Below, piece after piece: positions 10,400 through 23,287 of a DNA stretch of 64,000 nt. The translations under genes were made by a program, and so were the position numbers. This DNA is from Melampsora larici-populina 98AG31. Taxonomy: Eukaryota; Basidiomycota; Pucciniomycetes; Pucciniales; Melampsoraceae. Positions within the stretch are counted from its first letter, which is position 1. Every line of letters starts with the position of its first letter. Under the pieces are notes generated by a model. It had not been told where the DNA came from, did no database searches, and saw nothing but the letters and a program-made list of their open reading frames with translations. The DNA lies in contig NW_006768793.1 of the NCBI RefSeq assembly GCF_000204055.1, positions 959,983 to 1,023,982 on the forward strand. The letters run 5' to 3'.

Positions 10400-13300
10400 A
10401 CACCTTTCTCGGATGCGAATGGACAGGTCTTCAGGGCCTCAAGAGAATCAAGTGAATCCCTCGACGGACCCACTGAGGATGGAAGAGAGTATCTTGAGAA
10501 TTACAAGAAGCATTACTTAGAAGCCCTTTGAGATATGAACCCGGACAACTTTCTAGATTTAGAACAAGAAAGAGCGGCTGTCGCTAAAGTCCTGGAAGAT
10601 GCTGAGGAATATAGATGCTGTAAGTCGTGTAAAGCTTACGGAAATGAAGATAGCCCCCCGACAGTGTCTAATGGCGTAAAATTCTTTAACCTAGACGCAA
10701 ATCAAGTCAACAATGTCAACAACAAACGTCCTCTTCGAGAAGACACACCTATTGAAAAAATCCCAGCACACGACCCTAATAGTAATCATGATATCTATTA
10801 CCTAGGCGTAGAAGAAACTTTAAAGAAAGACCCGTCAAAGAAAATGAAGATGGACAGTACACTAATGGATGGATAACAATATACGAGTTTCCGATCTCCC
10901 TCTCCATTGCCCTCTCTAGACCCTGTAGACTTGGCGGAAAGAGAACTAGAGAGTGTTGAGACCTGGAATCGAATCTTATCAACCTCCTATACCAACTGGG
11001 CAAATAAGACCAAATTTGGATCCGATTGTACAGCCGACGAAGAAAATACAAGTATCACGGCTATCGAATCAAGCTCGATTTCACCTTATGAAGACGACCC
11101 CCGTATCTCCGACTACGAATTCTTCAAAGCAAGAGCCGTCAACTTACCACCCATGGAACACATACCAGCCGACCTGGCCATGGTGGAGATGAAACCAGTT
11201 CTTTCACGTAAGGAAGGTTATCACAGTATAGATCTCGCTTCCCACGAGGAAGAAGCGAAAACCTCACTGCTGATCTACCCGTGCCTCTTCCGGAACATCC
11301 CTCTCGACGCCATAATCGACAGTGGTGCCGCGGCGAACTACATCTCCACGGAACGCGTCGAAAAGATGAAAAAACTATGCCCAAGGATGATTGAAATCAA
11401 AACCGTCGAACAACAGAACGTCAGACTCGCCAATGGAGCTCGGGAGTCCTGCAATGAAGTCATTATTTTCAAGGCTGAATTCGAAGATGATAGGAGTATG
11501 GCAACATTTAAATTCGATGTTAAAGCCTTCATACTTCCGCTCCCAAACATATCACTAATTCTGGGTCTGCCCTGGTTAAGAGAAACTCAAACGCTTGTCA
11601 ACTACACCACTGGTAATTATGTTGTGAAAAACGGATTTACCATCAGACCAAGGAATTACGAACCAAAGCTCTTCACAATTGAGGATAAGAATTTTGGTGA
11701 TAAGTTAGCTCATAAAGCTAAACTTATAGCTCCGGAGTGTTGGAAAGATGAAGTGGTCATGATGGACCGATCCTATAAACATCACATTGATACTGGCGAC
11801 GCCCGGCCAATCAAAACTCACGGTAGGGCACACACTCCTCCAGAACACGCAACAATAAAACAATTTGTAGAGGAAAGCATAACTCAAGGAATTATCGAAC
11901 CTTCAGATTTGCCGTGGAGCTCTCCCCTGCTACTTGTTAAGAAACAAGATGGATCTAATAGAGTATGTGTGGACTACAGAGCTTTAAATAAAGTAACCAA
12001 GAAAAATGCTTACCCACTACCTCGTATCGATGATGCTTACCTTTTTCTTTCCGGTGCTAAGTATTTTTCAACCATACATTTGAAGAGTGGTTTCTGGCAA
12101 GTGCCAATGAACAACAAGGACAAGGAAAAGACAGCGTTCACCTGTAGGTTGGGTCATTTTCAGTGGAGGGTGATGCCGTTCGGCTTATGCAACGCGCCCG
12201 CCACGTTCCAGGAGATGATGAATTCATTATTGAAGAACGTAATTGACAAGTTTGCTTTGGTCTATCTAGACGACGTGATCATCTACTCGAAAACCGAAGA
12301 GGAGCACAAGAAACATATAGAAGAAGTTTTCAAGATCCTACAAAAAGAAAAATTAGTCGTCTCAGCAAAGAAATGCCAATTCGGAAAGTCCTCCCTACTG
12401 TTCTTAGGCCACATCGTGGACGGAGATGGTATTAGAACAAACCCAGAGAAGATCAACAAGATAGTTGAGTGGCCTATACCAACTAACATCTCACATGTTC
12501 GCGGATTTCTCAACCTGTGTACTTACTACAAACGTTTCATCTTAAAGTTCTCCGCTATAGCTTCTCCATTATATAGATTGACTGAAGGATCGCCTAAACC
12601 CAGCACATCAATCAAATGGGGGGATGAGGAGCAACTTGCCTTCGAAAAACTCAAAAAATGCCTTTGCGACACAGTTCCCCTACAACACCCAGCCCCCTTT
12701 AAACCTTTTGTACTAGATAATGACGCCTCTGGTACTAACATAGGCGCCGTATTACAACAAGACACAAACGTGGAACTTGAAAAAGATGTAAGCTCCGACT
12801 ATAACTTATACCAAAAAAATCTTAAAGACAAAAACTTAAGACCGATTGCTTTTGAATCTCGGAAACTTTCTAAAACGGAACAAAATTACTCCGCTCAGGA
12901 GCGCGAGTTACTCGCTATTGTACATGGACTCAAGCACTTTCGGGGTTTTGTCGAAGGTTCACCAGTTCTTATACAAACCAATCATGAATCGCTAAAATAC
13001 TTTAAAACCCAAAAACATATTAATCGCCGGCTCGCACGTTTTGTAGATGAAATAGAGTTCTTTGATTGCCACATCGTCTATCGCCATGGCAAGGAACAGC
13101 TGGCCGCTGACTCTCTGTCACGAAAACCAAACACAGAATTCGACAAAGAGCCGCCAGAAACAGCCGCCGCCCTCTTTAATATTGACGACGAGGAAGAGGT
13201 ATACCACAAACTGACAGAATATAAACTTAAGCTACAAGCTGGAGTCGACCCCTCAAGCATTGGGACCGGAGATTTTTCAATAGACGGTGACCAATTGATC

Positions 13301-14509
13301 AAGATCAACCTGGAAAACTTATCCGAAGAACAGCGCACCGTCCCAACCAGCAGACTTCAGGCAGAAGGTATCTGTGACCAAATACATATTGACCTTGGAC
13401 ATTGGAACGAAAAAGATGTCATCGACGCCGTCAAAAAACAATAATGGTTTCCTCACCTTTCGAAAACCGTCAAGGAAGTTATCAGCCTGTGTGAAGCTTG
13501 TCAGGTTCACGCCGCCCCATCAGGACAACAAGTTATGCCTATTCAGTTGATGCCTAGGGGCAAGCCTTTCAGAAAATGGGGCATGGATTTTGTTGGCCCT
13601 TTACCAAAGACAGCTAACGGAAATCAATTTCTGATCACAGCCATAGATTACGGAACGGGATGGGCTTACGCAAAATCTCTACAAAGCACCTCCTTGGAAG
13701 CAGCTGTAAGTCTGGTGAAAGAAATTACTTTAAATCATGGACTTCCAGAAGAAATTGTTACTGATAATGGTTCCGAATTTATTTCACACAATTTCAAACA
13801 ATATTTGAAAAAGAACAACATCAAGCAAAAAAATACTTCTCCTTATCATCCACAAACTAACGGTTTGGATGAAAGATTTCATGGTACCTTAGTTAACGCC
13901 CTACGTAAGTTTTGTAGTCCCTACAATCAGAATCTATGGGACGAGTACATTAACACCTGCCTTTTCGCATACCGCGCCTCTTATTCACATTCCATGAAAG
14001 CCTCGCCGTTCTATATGGCTTACGGTGAAGAGGCGAGGTTGCCATCAGAAGAAGTAAGCATTAAATTTGACAATTCCTATGAAAACCTAGAACTAATCCA
14101 CCAACAACGTAACCTGTCAGTTGTCAAGCTCAAGAAAACAAGACAGCAACTCATCAAAGAACTTAACGAAAGGGCGCAGACGAGGTCCACGGAAACAGAA
14201 GAAACGTACACCGAACGAAACCTCCGCCGTGGAGACTGCGTCCTCCGGAGGTTCGAAGGCCGTCCATTGAAATTACACCAAAAATGGGATGGTCCTTTCA
14301 TCATACAGAAAACAGACCCCCACGGTACGTACACTTTGATGACATCCAACGGTCATGTCTTAAAAGCTAAAGTAAACGGCTGCCGACTTAAAAAATTTAA
14401 AGGTGATCCAGACCGGTTTTACTTTGCCTCTAGAAGACTTCAAAGACGAGATTCCGCCGCTGCAAAACGAAGCAATGGGACATCTCGTAATGTGTCGGGA
14501 ATCCTTTGA
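10400..14509 (+). pseudogene. Ty3/gypsy pol (protease, RT, RNase H, integrase), broken
   Basis: One frame continues from gag, interrupted by TGA 10529-10531, TAA 10874-10876 and TAA 13442-13444. Domains in order: aspartic protease (IDSGAAANYIS, about 11312); reverse transcriptase (motif A at about 12070, PFGLCNAPATFQ, YLDD at about 12262); RNase H (LDNDASG to AADSLSRKP, about 12710-13120); integrase with CEAC zinc-finger remnant, MDFVGP, TDNGSEF, and NGLDERFHGTL carrying the last acidic residue. Two catalytic positions look lost: RT motif A reads STIHLKSG, with His (12077-12079) where Asp is expected, and RNase H reads QTNHESLKYF, with Asn (12980-12982) where Asp is usual. Downstream, a frame at 14403-14630 may be the real C-terminus after a 1-nt slip near the A/T run at about 14390-14403. 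Confidence 0.92.
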
Positions 14510-14663
14510 AACTGTCATCCATAGAGGATCAGACGACTTCATAACAGACTTTGGCAAGATAATTCAGCAATTAAATGAATCTGTTTCGAGAGAATTGAGC
14601 CGTCGAATCAAAGGGAAGCACCGTGAGTAAACTGGGAAGTTTACCGCCTTAAGGAGGGGATGG

Positions 14664-15093
14664 TGTGATTCCCTATTTCGAGCATAACCCTTTGTTCTCT
14701 CTTTACGCGCTTTACGTGCTTTTCGATATGCCCAATATCTTTTCATCGCTTTTAAGCGCTTTCCATTTATTTCCTTTCTCTTATATTTCATATTCCTCCT
14801 TGTTGTAATCAAAACGGACCGTACCGGATCCGTCTCGATCTAACCTTACATTATTCTATCTTGTATTACCACTAATTGTAATACCGGATCCTGCAGTACC
14901 GGATCCGGCGCGTCACTACCTAAAACATCTTGTATCTCGGTGTTCTTGCCATTCTTATTGTATTTCCTTATTTCCTTATTTGTGCTCCGCCCAAAGATGC
15001 TCGTCTATATAAAGACTTCGCATCTCCCAAGTAATCAAAGCCTCAAGTTACTTCCTGCTCATAATTCGCACCCTAACATTGTGAGTAGAATCA
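14664..15093 (+). mobile_element. Ty3/gypsy 3' LTR (430 bp) with upstream polypurine tract
   Basis: Matches the 5' LTR over its full length, with 7 substitutions and a 9-bp insertion (TACGTGCTT) in this copy. The purine tract AAGGAGGGGATGG (14651-14663) sits immediately before it. With the 5' LTR it defines a 7,171-bp element including the internal MITE. Confidence 0.95.
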
Positions 15094-15925
15094 CAACTGG
15101 TAAAGGACCGGCCGGGCATTTCCTTATGTTTGGTGACTCCCACCATACAACCTCTGCCCCCCAATTGACATCCAATGATTTCTCTGATTCCTCCGCTAAA
15201 GATATCCATGTAGGCAGTGCAGCTTTTAGACAAAGGACCCTGTGGCCTATAGACTGTGGATAGGCTATAGTGGCTAGTACCCAAGCCTTGGAACTCCCAG
15301 AAAGATCCCAAAAATAGCCAACTCCCTCACTCAGAACTCAACATTTCCAGTATCTGAGATCAGTTTCATGGGGTCCTCAACCTGATCATCTGTCAATGTA
15401 TAGAAGTTTTCTCAAATATTTTCCTAAAATTCTACATGGATTCTTCAAATATTGAAACGTTTTGCAGAGACAACCCAATCACAATCTCTCAACAAAAAAA
15501 ACTAACAACCACCTGCACAACTTATCAACTTATTAACAAATCAAGATGAATTCCAATTATCTGATCACATGGTTTGCCATGTAGATTCTTTACAATCATA
15601 TATCTTGACCTAAACAAGAAAAGAAGCTAACATGTTGAGGGGGGGAAATGACCACCCATGATAATATTCTTGAATTTACCCCCACAAAAGAAAAATCATG
15701 CATATTCACCACCTGAAAGTTACAATCTAATGTCTGGGGTCTGATTCTAAGGACATCACCGCCCCTGCCACTGCTGCAACAAAAAAATCAGCTTGTCCCA
15801 ATGCAGTGGTTTCAAATTAGGCAGCAGGATCTGGCAAAACATGTTTCAAGACAAAGTACGCCCCTGTGTCTCATCTTGTGGGCTTCCTGGGCACTCAACA
15901 TCCGTTCTGAATTGGCAAAAAGATC
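15094..15925. other. Intergenic, no gene recognised
   Basis: Short ORFs only. The last 100 bp are the 3' flank of the minus-strand tRNA gene. Confidence 0.4.
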
Positions 15926-16023
15926 CGCCCAATGGGGGGCTCGAACCCCCGACAATTCGATCACATTCAAGAGTGTGAAGACTCTGTAAAAGTCGAATGC
16001 TCTACCGACTGAGCTAACCGGGC
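15926..16023 (-). tRNA. tRNA-Lys (anticodon UUU) with a 25-nt intron
   Basis: On the minus strand a 73-nt cloverleaf folds completely: acceptor GCCCGGT/ATTGGGC (two G-U pairs), D-arm GCTC/GAGC with loop AGTCGGTA, anticodon stem TTCGA/TCGAA, T-arm GGGGG/CCCCC with loop TTCGAGC, and discriminator G. The anticodon loop starts CTTTTA, giving anticodon TTT after T33. A 25-nt intron (plus-strand 15962-15986) sits between positions 37 and 38, the canonical site for the tRNA splicing endonuclease. Internal A and B boxes (TTAGCTCAGTCGG, GGTTCGAGC) are intact, so Pol III transcription is expected. The CCA end is not encoded, as usual in eukaryotes. Confidence 0.95.
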
Positions 16024-17585
16024 CTGAAATGGATTTTGCCTGTACGGTTTCGTTTGCCAGGGCCGATGGAGCATTGACTGGTAGTATTGAATGATTTGTA
16101 GACCAAAGAATGCTAGATATAATTAGGAATCACCAAAAAAAACTCAAGTATATTTGGAGCATAAGATGTGAAGACAATTTAAGAACAAGAGGTGCAAATC
16201 ATTTGTTTTTCTATAAGAATCATGATCAAAGAAGATTATGTAAGAGTTTTTCAAAAAAAATTGATCATAGTTGCTTCTTGAGTATTTAGTGGAGATTTAT
16301 CATCCAAATCACAGTATCACCATAACACAAAAAATTGTCTCAAAAGATGATTGGTTCAAAAATCATTCTGAGAAGACAAGCATATATAATTTGAATGCTA
16401 TAAGGGTTTCTCAAGTGTAAATCGTGGCGTCTTTGAAGATAATCTTATACGCACAATTTGCATAATTTTTTGGTTCAAAAAAACAAGGATACAGTGTTAG
16501 CACATTGAAGAAAGTGGTGGATTTGATATTTTGCACCTTGGCTTTTTGCATAGATGATTGGTCTGAAATATGTGTAAGACTACACCTCATCATGTCTTGA
16601 TATATTTTTATACATACTCATGTGGGGAATTAGTCAATAAAAATTACTTACTGAGCTTTAGGCTACGGTAATGAACTACATCATATAAAGTCAACTGATA
16701 GATTAAGTTCCTCAAGCTCTCTGATCAAGTCAAGCTTTTGAAAAGACCGGGTTCGCACGTGTCAGTGGTAAGGATGGTTCCTACCGAGTTTTTCCAGCAT
16801 CAGAAACTGGTTACTTGTCTTTGGTTCGTGATTAAAAAGGATGAATCTCTGAACAGCTAGTAAAACAAAAGGACAGCTAAAGGGAAGCTAGCAAACCTAT
16901 GGCAAAGGAGATCCGCGCTTGTAGAAAGTTGCGGACTCGGTCACCGCAACTTGGCTCTGTGACCTGAAGCTTTAAATTCCCCAATGAAATTCACTTTTGA
17001 CATCCTTTCTCTTTTTGCTTTGCTCCTAAAGGAGCCCAAGATGTTCTGAACACCATTCTTGGTAATGGTAGTTTACCATTTTTTGCGTCCATCACTTACA
17101 ACTTAAGGTGAGATTGATTTGTTAAAAAGATGTACAGTTATTGGCGCTCCTTTTTTCATTCCGATACGCTCTACTACCTCAGCCTCAGAGAAGTGAGCCT
17201 TTAAACAAAAGTTGGCTTTTACCGGCTCCTGACTGGGACAGCTTTTCATTTGTTTCTTTCTAGATCGAGGAGAGCTGACCAAGAAAGAGATTTGCAGCAT
17301 TCTGATCAGATCTAATTGGAGTGATCTCAGATATCATGAGCAATTGTATGTACACGGGGTCAGAAACATTCCAAAACGTGTCAGACAAGATGGGCATTTT
17401 AACACATCATACAGGGGTTGGCCCATCTCAACAAAAGTGAAAGGCTCGCGCCATTCGTGTGATGATCGGCTCGGGCGAACAGATAAGCTCATCAACGCAC
17501 TGGATTGTTGATCACTGGCTCCCTCACTCAATGCTGGTAGGACTGAATACCTCCATATCAAAAGAAGATAATCCACCTTACTTCC
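16024..17585. other. Intergenic between tRNA-Lys and hAT element
   Basis: AT-rich left part; short ORFs (16411-16593, 17103-17300) lack motifs. Nothing recognisable. Confidence 0.4.
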
Positions 17586-20500
17586 AGCAATACCGCAAGC
17601 GCTGCGCAAATTTTTGTGTTTGCGGTGCGGTTGCGTAGTGTTTTTTGGCCCCGCAATAGCACCGCTATATATTGCGGGGCCAGAGCACCGCAACCCGGTT
17701 TCAAAATCCCCGGTACCCGGAAACCCGCAACAAAACTGCGTTTTCACTCCGCTATTTCCGAAATATAGCGGAGTGAAACCCTTCACCCAGGTTCCTCATC
17801 GTCGTCGTCATGACCTCCCTCCACCACCCTCCATCGCCACAATACACCACGATACATATACCAACCTGGCCCAAGATGGACTGTGGCGTTTGGACAGGCC
17901 TTCGAGCACCAGAACATGGCACCTGGAAGTGGAAAAAACTTCGACTCTGGCCCACTTGTGGGTCCGGCTTCCTTATTTGAACGACTGCTGAGAAGATCGT
18001 AAGGTAAGAGTTTTGTGATCATCGAAAGAAATAGCAAGCACTCGAACTGACCTTCATCACTATACTACCTGATCTCTTTTACATTTAGAATGGCTATTGC
18101 CAATGTCGTTTTGCAAACCTCCTCCCAAAGCCTCCAAGTCCCGGGGAGGTCGTCAACTAGATCTCTTCGCCCAGCTAGTCCTTCCCGTTCCCAGCCTGGC
18201 TTTGTGATCACTCCCAACGATTCTCAAACCGCTCTCACTCGTCAGTCAACTCCTGTCGAAGGAAGCCCTGGTCCCCTTTCCAATCGACTTGCTTCACCTC
18301 GACCACCAGCTGTAAAACACAAGGATTCAACTCTTCCCACGGCGAAGTCTAAGAAGACCAAGGCCAATCCAGAAGGAAAGGTAAGTCTTATCAATAGGTC
18401 CAGATTGCTCTATCATGCATGAGATAGATTCTCGATTGGTTTTGTATTTGTAGAATTGATCATCCACCAGTAAGCGTGTCAGGTCACCTTCACCTGCTTC
18501 ATCCAGACTCAGCAGGACACCCCGTTCATCCAAGCGATGTAATGTTGGAGCTTCAGCACCTTCTTCTGTTGGGTCACCCCAATCATCGAAGCGGACTGAT
18601 GTTGAAGTATGTGTTTCACATCTTTTAAAATATTCTCGAACCAATTCATGTATTTATTTTTTATGAGATTAATGACCCCTTTCCTTTACTGTCACCAGGT
18701 ATTCGAGATCCCAGATGGAGTGGACGTTGATCAAGAGTCTTCTATTGAATTTGTCTCGTCTAACAACGAACCCGGCTACAACGAGTCTCGGAGTGTCGAT
18801 GTGAAGCACCTTCTCAAGTATTTTCATGAGCCGATTGTAAGTGTTTCAATTCACATCATCTTGGTCTCTGATTTACTAACATCATCAATTTCTTCTAGGA
18901 TCGTATTTACAAATGTCGATATTGCAAGAAGCCATTCAAAGGTGACAAGACAGGGACCTCTTATTTCAATTTACAAGGCCATTGCGACGGTAGTGCGACA
19001 CGACCTGTTTGTAAAATGCGACATAAGGCCATCCGTGACGGAATGACTCTTCCACCTTCTTATCATGAAAAGCAAGAGGTAAGCAAAAAAAAACGAGAAA
19101 GGTACCTTAACATCTTTTGTCAGCGGTCCCACCTTCACCGTCAACCTCCTCAACATGATCTTAGTCATGTGGGTCGTCCGACACGCCCTTCCTTGGGCCC
19201 GATTTGAAGACCCAGCTCTTCGAGCTGCTTTTCACTCTATCAACCGAGGTGCTCTTGTTCGATCTAGAACGTGGGCAGCTCAGCAGTCAGTAATACTCTA
19301 TTCAGGTTTGCACGAAAAGGCCATCGATACCATAAAAGTAAGTTTTTGCTTTTTACTCTACTTTCGTATCTTGAACTAATTGTCTATTGATCAATATGTG
19401 TTTATAATTCTTGATCTTCAGACAAACAAAGGAAAGTTTTTTTTGATACACGACGTCTGGACCACCAAAGGGAACCGATACGCCTTCATAGGTGCATCAG
19501 CCAATTACATAGATGACGATTGGAATTATAAGTCAACTCACTTGACTCTCAAGATGGTAGCTTGGAGACATTTTGGGGCTCTCTTAGCTCGACCCATTGG
19601 TGGATTTTTGGTCCGCCACGGTCTTCATAAGAAGATAGGTTTTTTTTTTCTGTTTACAATTTTTTTAACTTTTATCTTTGCTAATTGTTCCTTTTTATTT
19701 CTGTCATTACATGTTAGGTCAGACAACTGACAGTGGAGGGAATAATGGTCCTATGGCCAAAGAAATTCAAGATATGTTTATGAATGCGGACAATCCTGTT
19801 AGTTGGGACAGTTCAGCACACCATGTGCGATGCTATGCCCATAAACTGAATCTCACAGTTGGGCATGGCCTTCGAATCCTTGGTCAGACGATTACTAGTT
19901 CAAAGCCGGCAATCCCAGATGGCATTCCACTGCCCATTCCGACTCTCGAGGTGAACAATGGTGAGGATGGTATTGATATGGACGATTCAGAAACCGATGA
20001 AGACGAAGGCGACGGCTTACCGGAAAAGCCTGACGGTGTCGATGATGAAGACGATGGTATTTTAGAACCGGTTGTTTGTGAAAAAGATGATATCGTTGCA
20101 CTTGCACTTGTCAAGGTAACATATTTCATAATGATCTCCCTCTTTCATCTTTCTATTCTTCTCAGTGTACCATAATACAAGCTAACCTTTTGTTTCCTAT
20201 ACTGTTCCTTGTGCTAGGTGGATACTGTGAGCGGTCAAATTGCAAGTAGTGCAGCAAGGCGAAGTGATTTTAAAGCTCGATCGGCTCGTATGGGATACAA
20301 AGGTAGAATGTTGATGCGTCCTTGCAAGACTCGGTGGAATAGCCACTACCAGAGTCGAAAGGTGGCGTGTGAGGCCCATGAGGTATGTACAAATTTAATT
20401 TCATATAATCACATCATTATAAACCATAAGCGCTGACCACATCTTGCCTTTTAGGTTATCAACTCAATGCTCGCAGCCGACCGGAAGGCCTGTTTTTTCA

Positions 20501-21805
20501 AGGGAGTTACCATTTCTCCTGCAGAATGGCACGCAGTTGAATTGGTTAATAAGGTTTTGAAGGTATTGATCTTAACTAGTCCGACTTACACATGAAGCTA
20601 AAGTTTTGTTTTGCTTTCTAGACGTTCGTAGATGCAACTGCTCGGGTTGAGGGGAATGGACCTACCGGTGCTACAGTCCTAGTTGAATACAAGCGGGTTA
20701 TTTCCGAGCTCGAAGCCATTCAACACGAATCACAGGATTATGCGAGCATTGACAAATCAATCAGTGAGATGATCAAGTGGCTCAGCAAGTATCAACAGGA
20801 AGCTGTCGAGTGTGAGAGTATAGTCTTAGCCACGATTCTTAACCCTCAATTGAGAGGGAAGTTCTTTTCCCTCCATTATCCCAAACATGAAGTTTCGGCA
20901 AGCTTGTCGATTGAGAATGCCTTCAACAATCAAACAGAAGAATCTCAAGAGAATGATCCATCCCCGAATACTGACAACGAAACTGGTACTGGTCTGAGTC
21001 CTACCGAGCAAGAGCCTGACACATTCGACATCTTTGGACCTTCAACTTTGGGTACTACCAAAGCATCCTCATCCGAGCTCGAGGACTACTTGCAAGGAAA
21101 GTTTCTTATGAAAAAGGACCAAACCATCCTGGGTTGGTGGAAGGTTTGTTTTTTCATTCCATTTCTCACTGATTCATATCGCACTATACTAATGTTGGCT
21201 CTTTACAGGAACATCAGCATCACTTTCCCATCATGTCACAACTCGCTCGTGATTACCTGGCTGTATCGGCAACTTCTTGCGCTTGTGAGCGAACGTTTTC
21301 GGCGGCGGCGGATGTTTGCACACCGTCTCGTGGTGCAATGCTACCCAAGACGATGGAGCGGTTAGTGGGGTCTCAAGCATGGCTGAAAGAAGGAATGATA
21401 CCAGAGGGTGACTTCGCAGAAGCAGCCAAAGCTCTCCAAGATTATATTTCTAGTGTATCGAAAAAGAAAAAATAGTATATTGGTGTTTATTTCTTTTTAT
21501 TCTCTACATACAATACAAGGTAATAGTATAAACAAATTATATGATTTCATTTTATTGTTTTCTCTTTTTGTTACAAATGTTAAGTGCAATGATGCGTATG
21601 GTTTCCGCAATATTGCGTATATTGCGCAGAGCGCAACATTTCGGCAATATTGCGAAAATATTGCCCTATACCCGCTCCGCATCCGTGAGTAAAAAATTCA
21701 GACCCCCATTGCGGTCTGGTTGTGTAGCGCCTTATTGTGCTGACTGCGCAGCGCAATCAAATTGGGCCATATTTCGTTGCGCTGCGTTGCGCTTGCGGTA
21801 TTGCT
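17586..21805 (+). mobile_element. hAT transposon, ~4.2 kb, with inverted ends
   Basis: Left end 17586 and right end 21805 are inverted copies of AGCAATACCGCAAGCGC; both subterminal regions are rich in GCGC/GCGGT/ATTGCG motifs (17590-17780 and 21590-21800), unlike the AT-rich neighbourhood. The pentamer TTCCA borders or overlaps both ends, but no clean 8-bp duplication is seen, so the borders may be off by a few bases or decayed. It encloses one hAT transposase gene. Confidence 0.8.
18090..21475 (+). pseudogene. hAT transposase, 11 exons, one nonsense codon
   Basis: Exons by GT-AG consensus and frame: 18090-18380, 18454-18606, 18699-18836, 18899-19078, 19124-19337, 19422-19638, 19718-20115, 20218-20382, 20455-20562, 20622-21143, 21209-21475 (about 884 codons). 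Content: Ser/Pro/Arg-rich N-terminus; BED-type zinc finger (YKCRYCKKPF...GHC); catalytic-domain pieces LIHDVWTT and TTDSGGNNG; CYAHKLNL (the CxxH motif) and KTRWNS (the RW motif); an acidic insert; and the C-terminal dimerisation block VSATSCACERTFSAAADV. Two defects: TGA 18457-18459 as the second codon of exon 2, and a one-base phase mismatch at the exon 4/5 junction (possible mis-called splice site). Otherwise all exons are open. Confidence 0.85.
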
Positions 21806-23287
21806 TCCAGTGGGGAAATATGAAGTTTCCATTATCAAGGAGTTAGGCCATTACATACCTGAACTTGTGCATGTGGAGCTAATGCAGAATTATGTAAGAA
21901 ACACCTTTTTGTTACTACCAAGGGTCGAGATCACATGAGAAGCGCTACGAGTCGAATAAAGCAGTCATCATTCTGTTTCGTCAGTAAAGTTTCGAGTTTC
22001 TACGTAAATCATTCACCTACTTGAAGTTCTTAATGACAAGGTGCGCTTGACTGATAGCGATCTACCCCACATCGATTGCGCAATGAGCTCGTGTTTGGAT
22101 CACCACATTTCCTCACATGCGGGAGTTGTCGGGGAAGCTTATCACAGGTTTGCCTTTCGGCACCACATAGAGCAGCACAAATGGGCGTGAAAGAGTGTAG
22201 GAATCATTTACATGAGATGTGACGAGGTGAGAAAGACGGATGAACTTGTCACATGTGGTCTTCTGACTGATACGAGCTGTCATTCAAGCTTCATATCATG
22301 CAGAGAATAGCCAAGAAGCACGAATCATTTCAGCCTCATATTTCTAAAAGATGGCGACATGTGAGTTCACAACCCTTTCAACACTAGCTTCTGTGCCGAA
22401 CAGTTTATACATATCAGCAGAGGAACGAGTCATTGATAAGACCTTGTGAGTTGACTCAGTTGATGTACCGACCGATCAAATTGTTTTTGAAGAGGAGGAC
22501 GTAATTTGTGCAATCTGGGCGTCAGAAAGAGATATGTACCACTGTCCTCTAGGCTTTGAGTTCAAGCTGTCGGCCATATCATGCCTTACATCACGAAACA
22601 TAGCAGGCAGAAGAGGCCATTGATTGCAAATAGCCTATCAGCGGCACTTCAACAAGTTTTTATCTGCTTTTACGTAGATACAACCGATGAGCTTTGCATC
22701 AACTCTGATTGCTAAACATGATCATCCGTATCAAGCTAATCGTCTATCGATGTTGAGTAATCTTGCATATAACTTTGTAACATCAATGATTTTTAAAAAT
22801 CAATTACAACCGTGAAGCTAACTTTTCTTGACCAGGACGAATCCGGGACACAGGCTCAAACACTCCCGACTAGTAAGTCATTCGTTCGAGAAGGCACATC
22901 TCTTTTATGTTAAAGTGCGGCAAATATCCGAAGAAGATTTCTGGAGTCAAGTCTCACCATGATACCTAGCTCCCGCGGCTCTTTCTGCGCGCAGCTTGGC
23001 GACATTTTCTCAGACTTCTCGCACGTACATATCTGCTCTTATCACGCCATATCGCTGCTTTTTGTGCAAATGATTGCTGGACGCAACCTCCCGATGATAC
23101 CACCAGCATCAGTCATGTAAAAAATGACACCATACTCCACGCTCGCCCTTTTGGGGCAAGTCTGTAATCTCGTTGGTTCCATCAAATAGGCCGATGTATC
23201 TATTTTGACCTGAGTGTTCATAAACGTCCGTAGCATTGCCAATTCATGGGGTTTATCTGAATATCAACCGTCGTCGACCGATCCAGC
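21806..23287. other. Intergenic, no gene recognised
   Basis: No ORF above noise. The right end is the presumed promoter of the gene starting at 23288. Confidence 0.4.

Noticed and set aside
7916..15098. Target-site duplication for the gypsy element
   Set aside because: The flanks GACTG and CAACT do not match under TG...CA borders; similarity (ACTG) is too weak to claim a duplication.
16810..16850. Possible C/D-box snoRNA (GTGATTA ... CTGA with GTTC/GAAC stem)
   Set aside because: Only about 35 nt between boxes and the C box is imperfect; too short for a credible snoRNA.
19884..20129. Ser-rich minus-strand ORF
   Set aside because: Antisense of the acidic insert of the hAT transposase; the composition is a codon-complement artefact.
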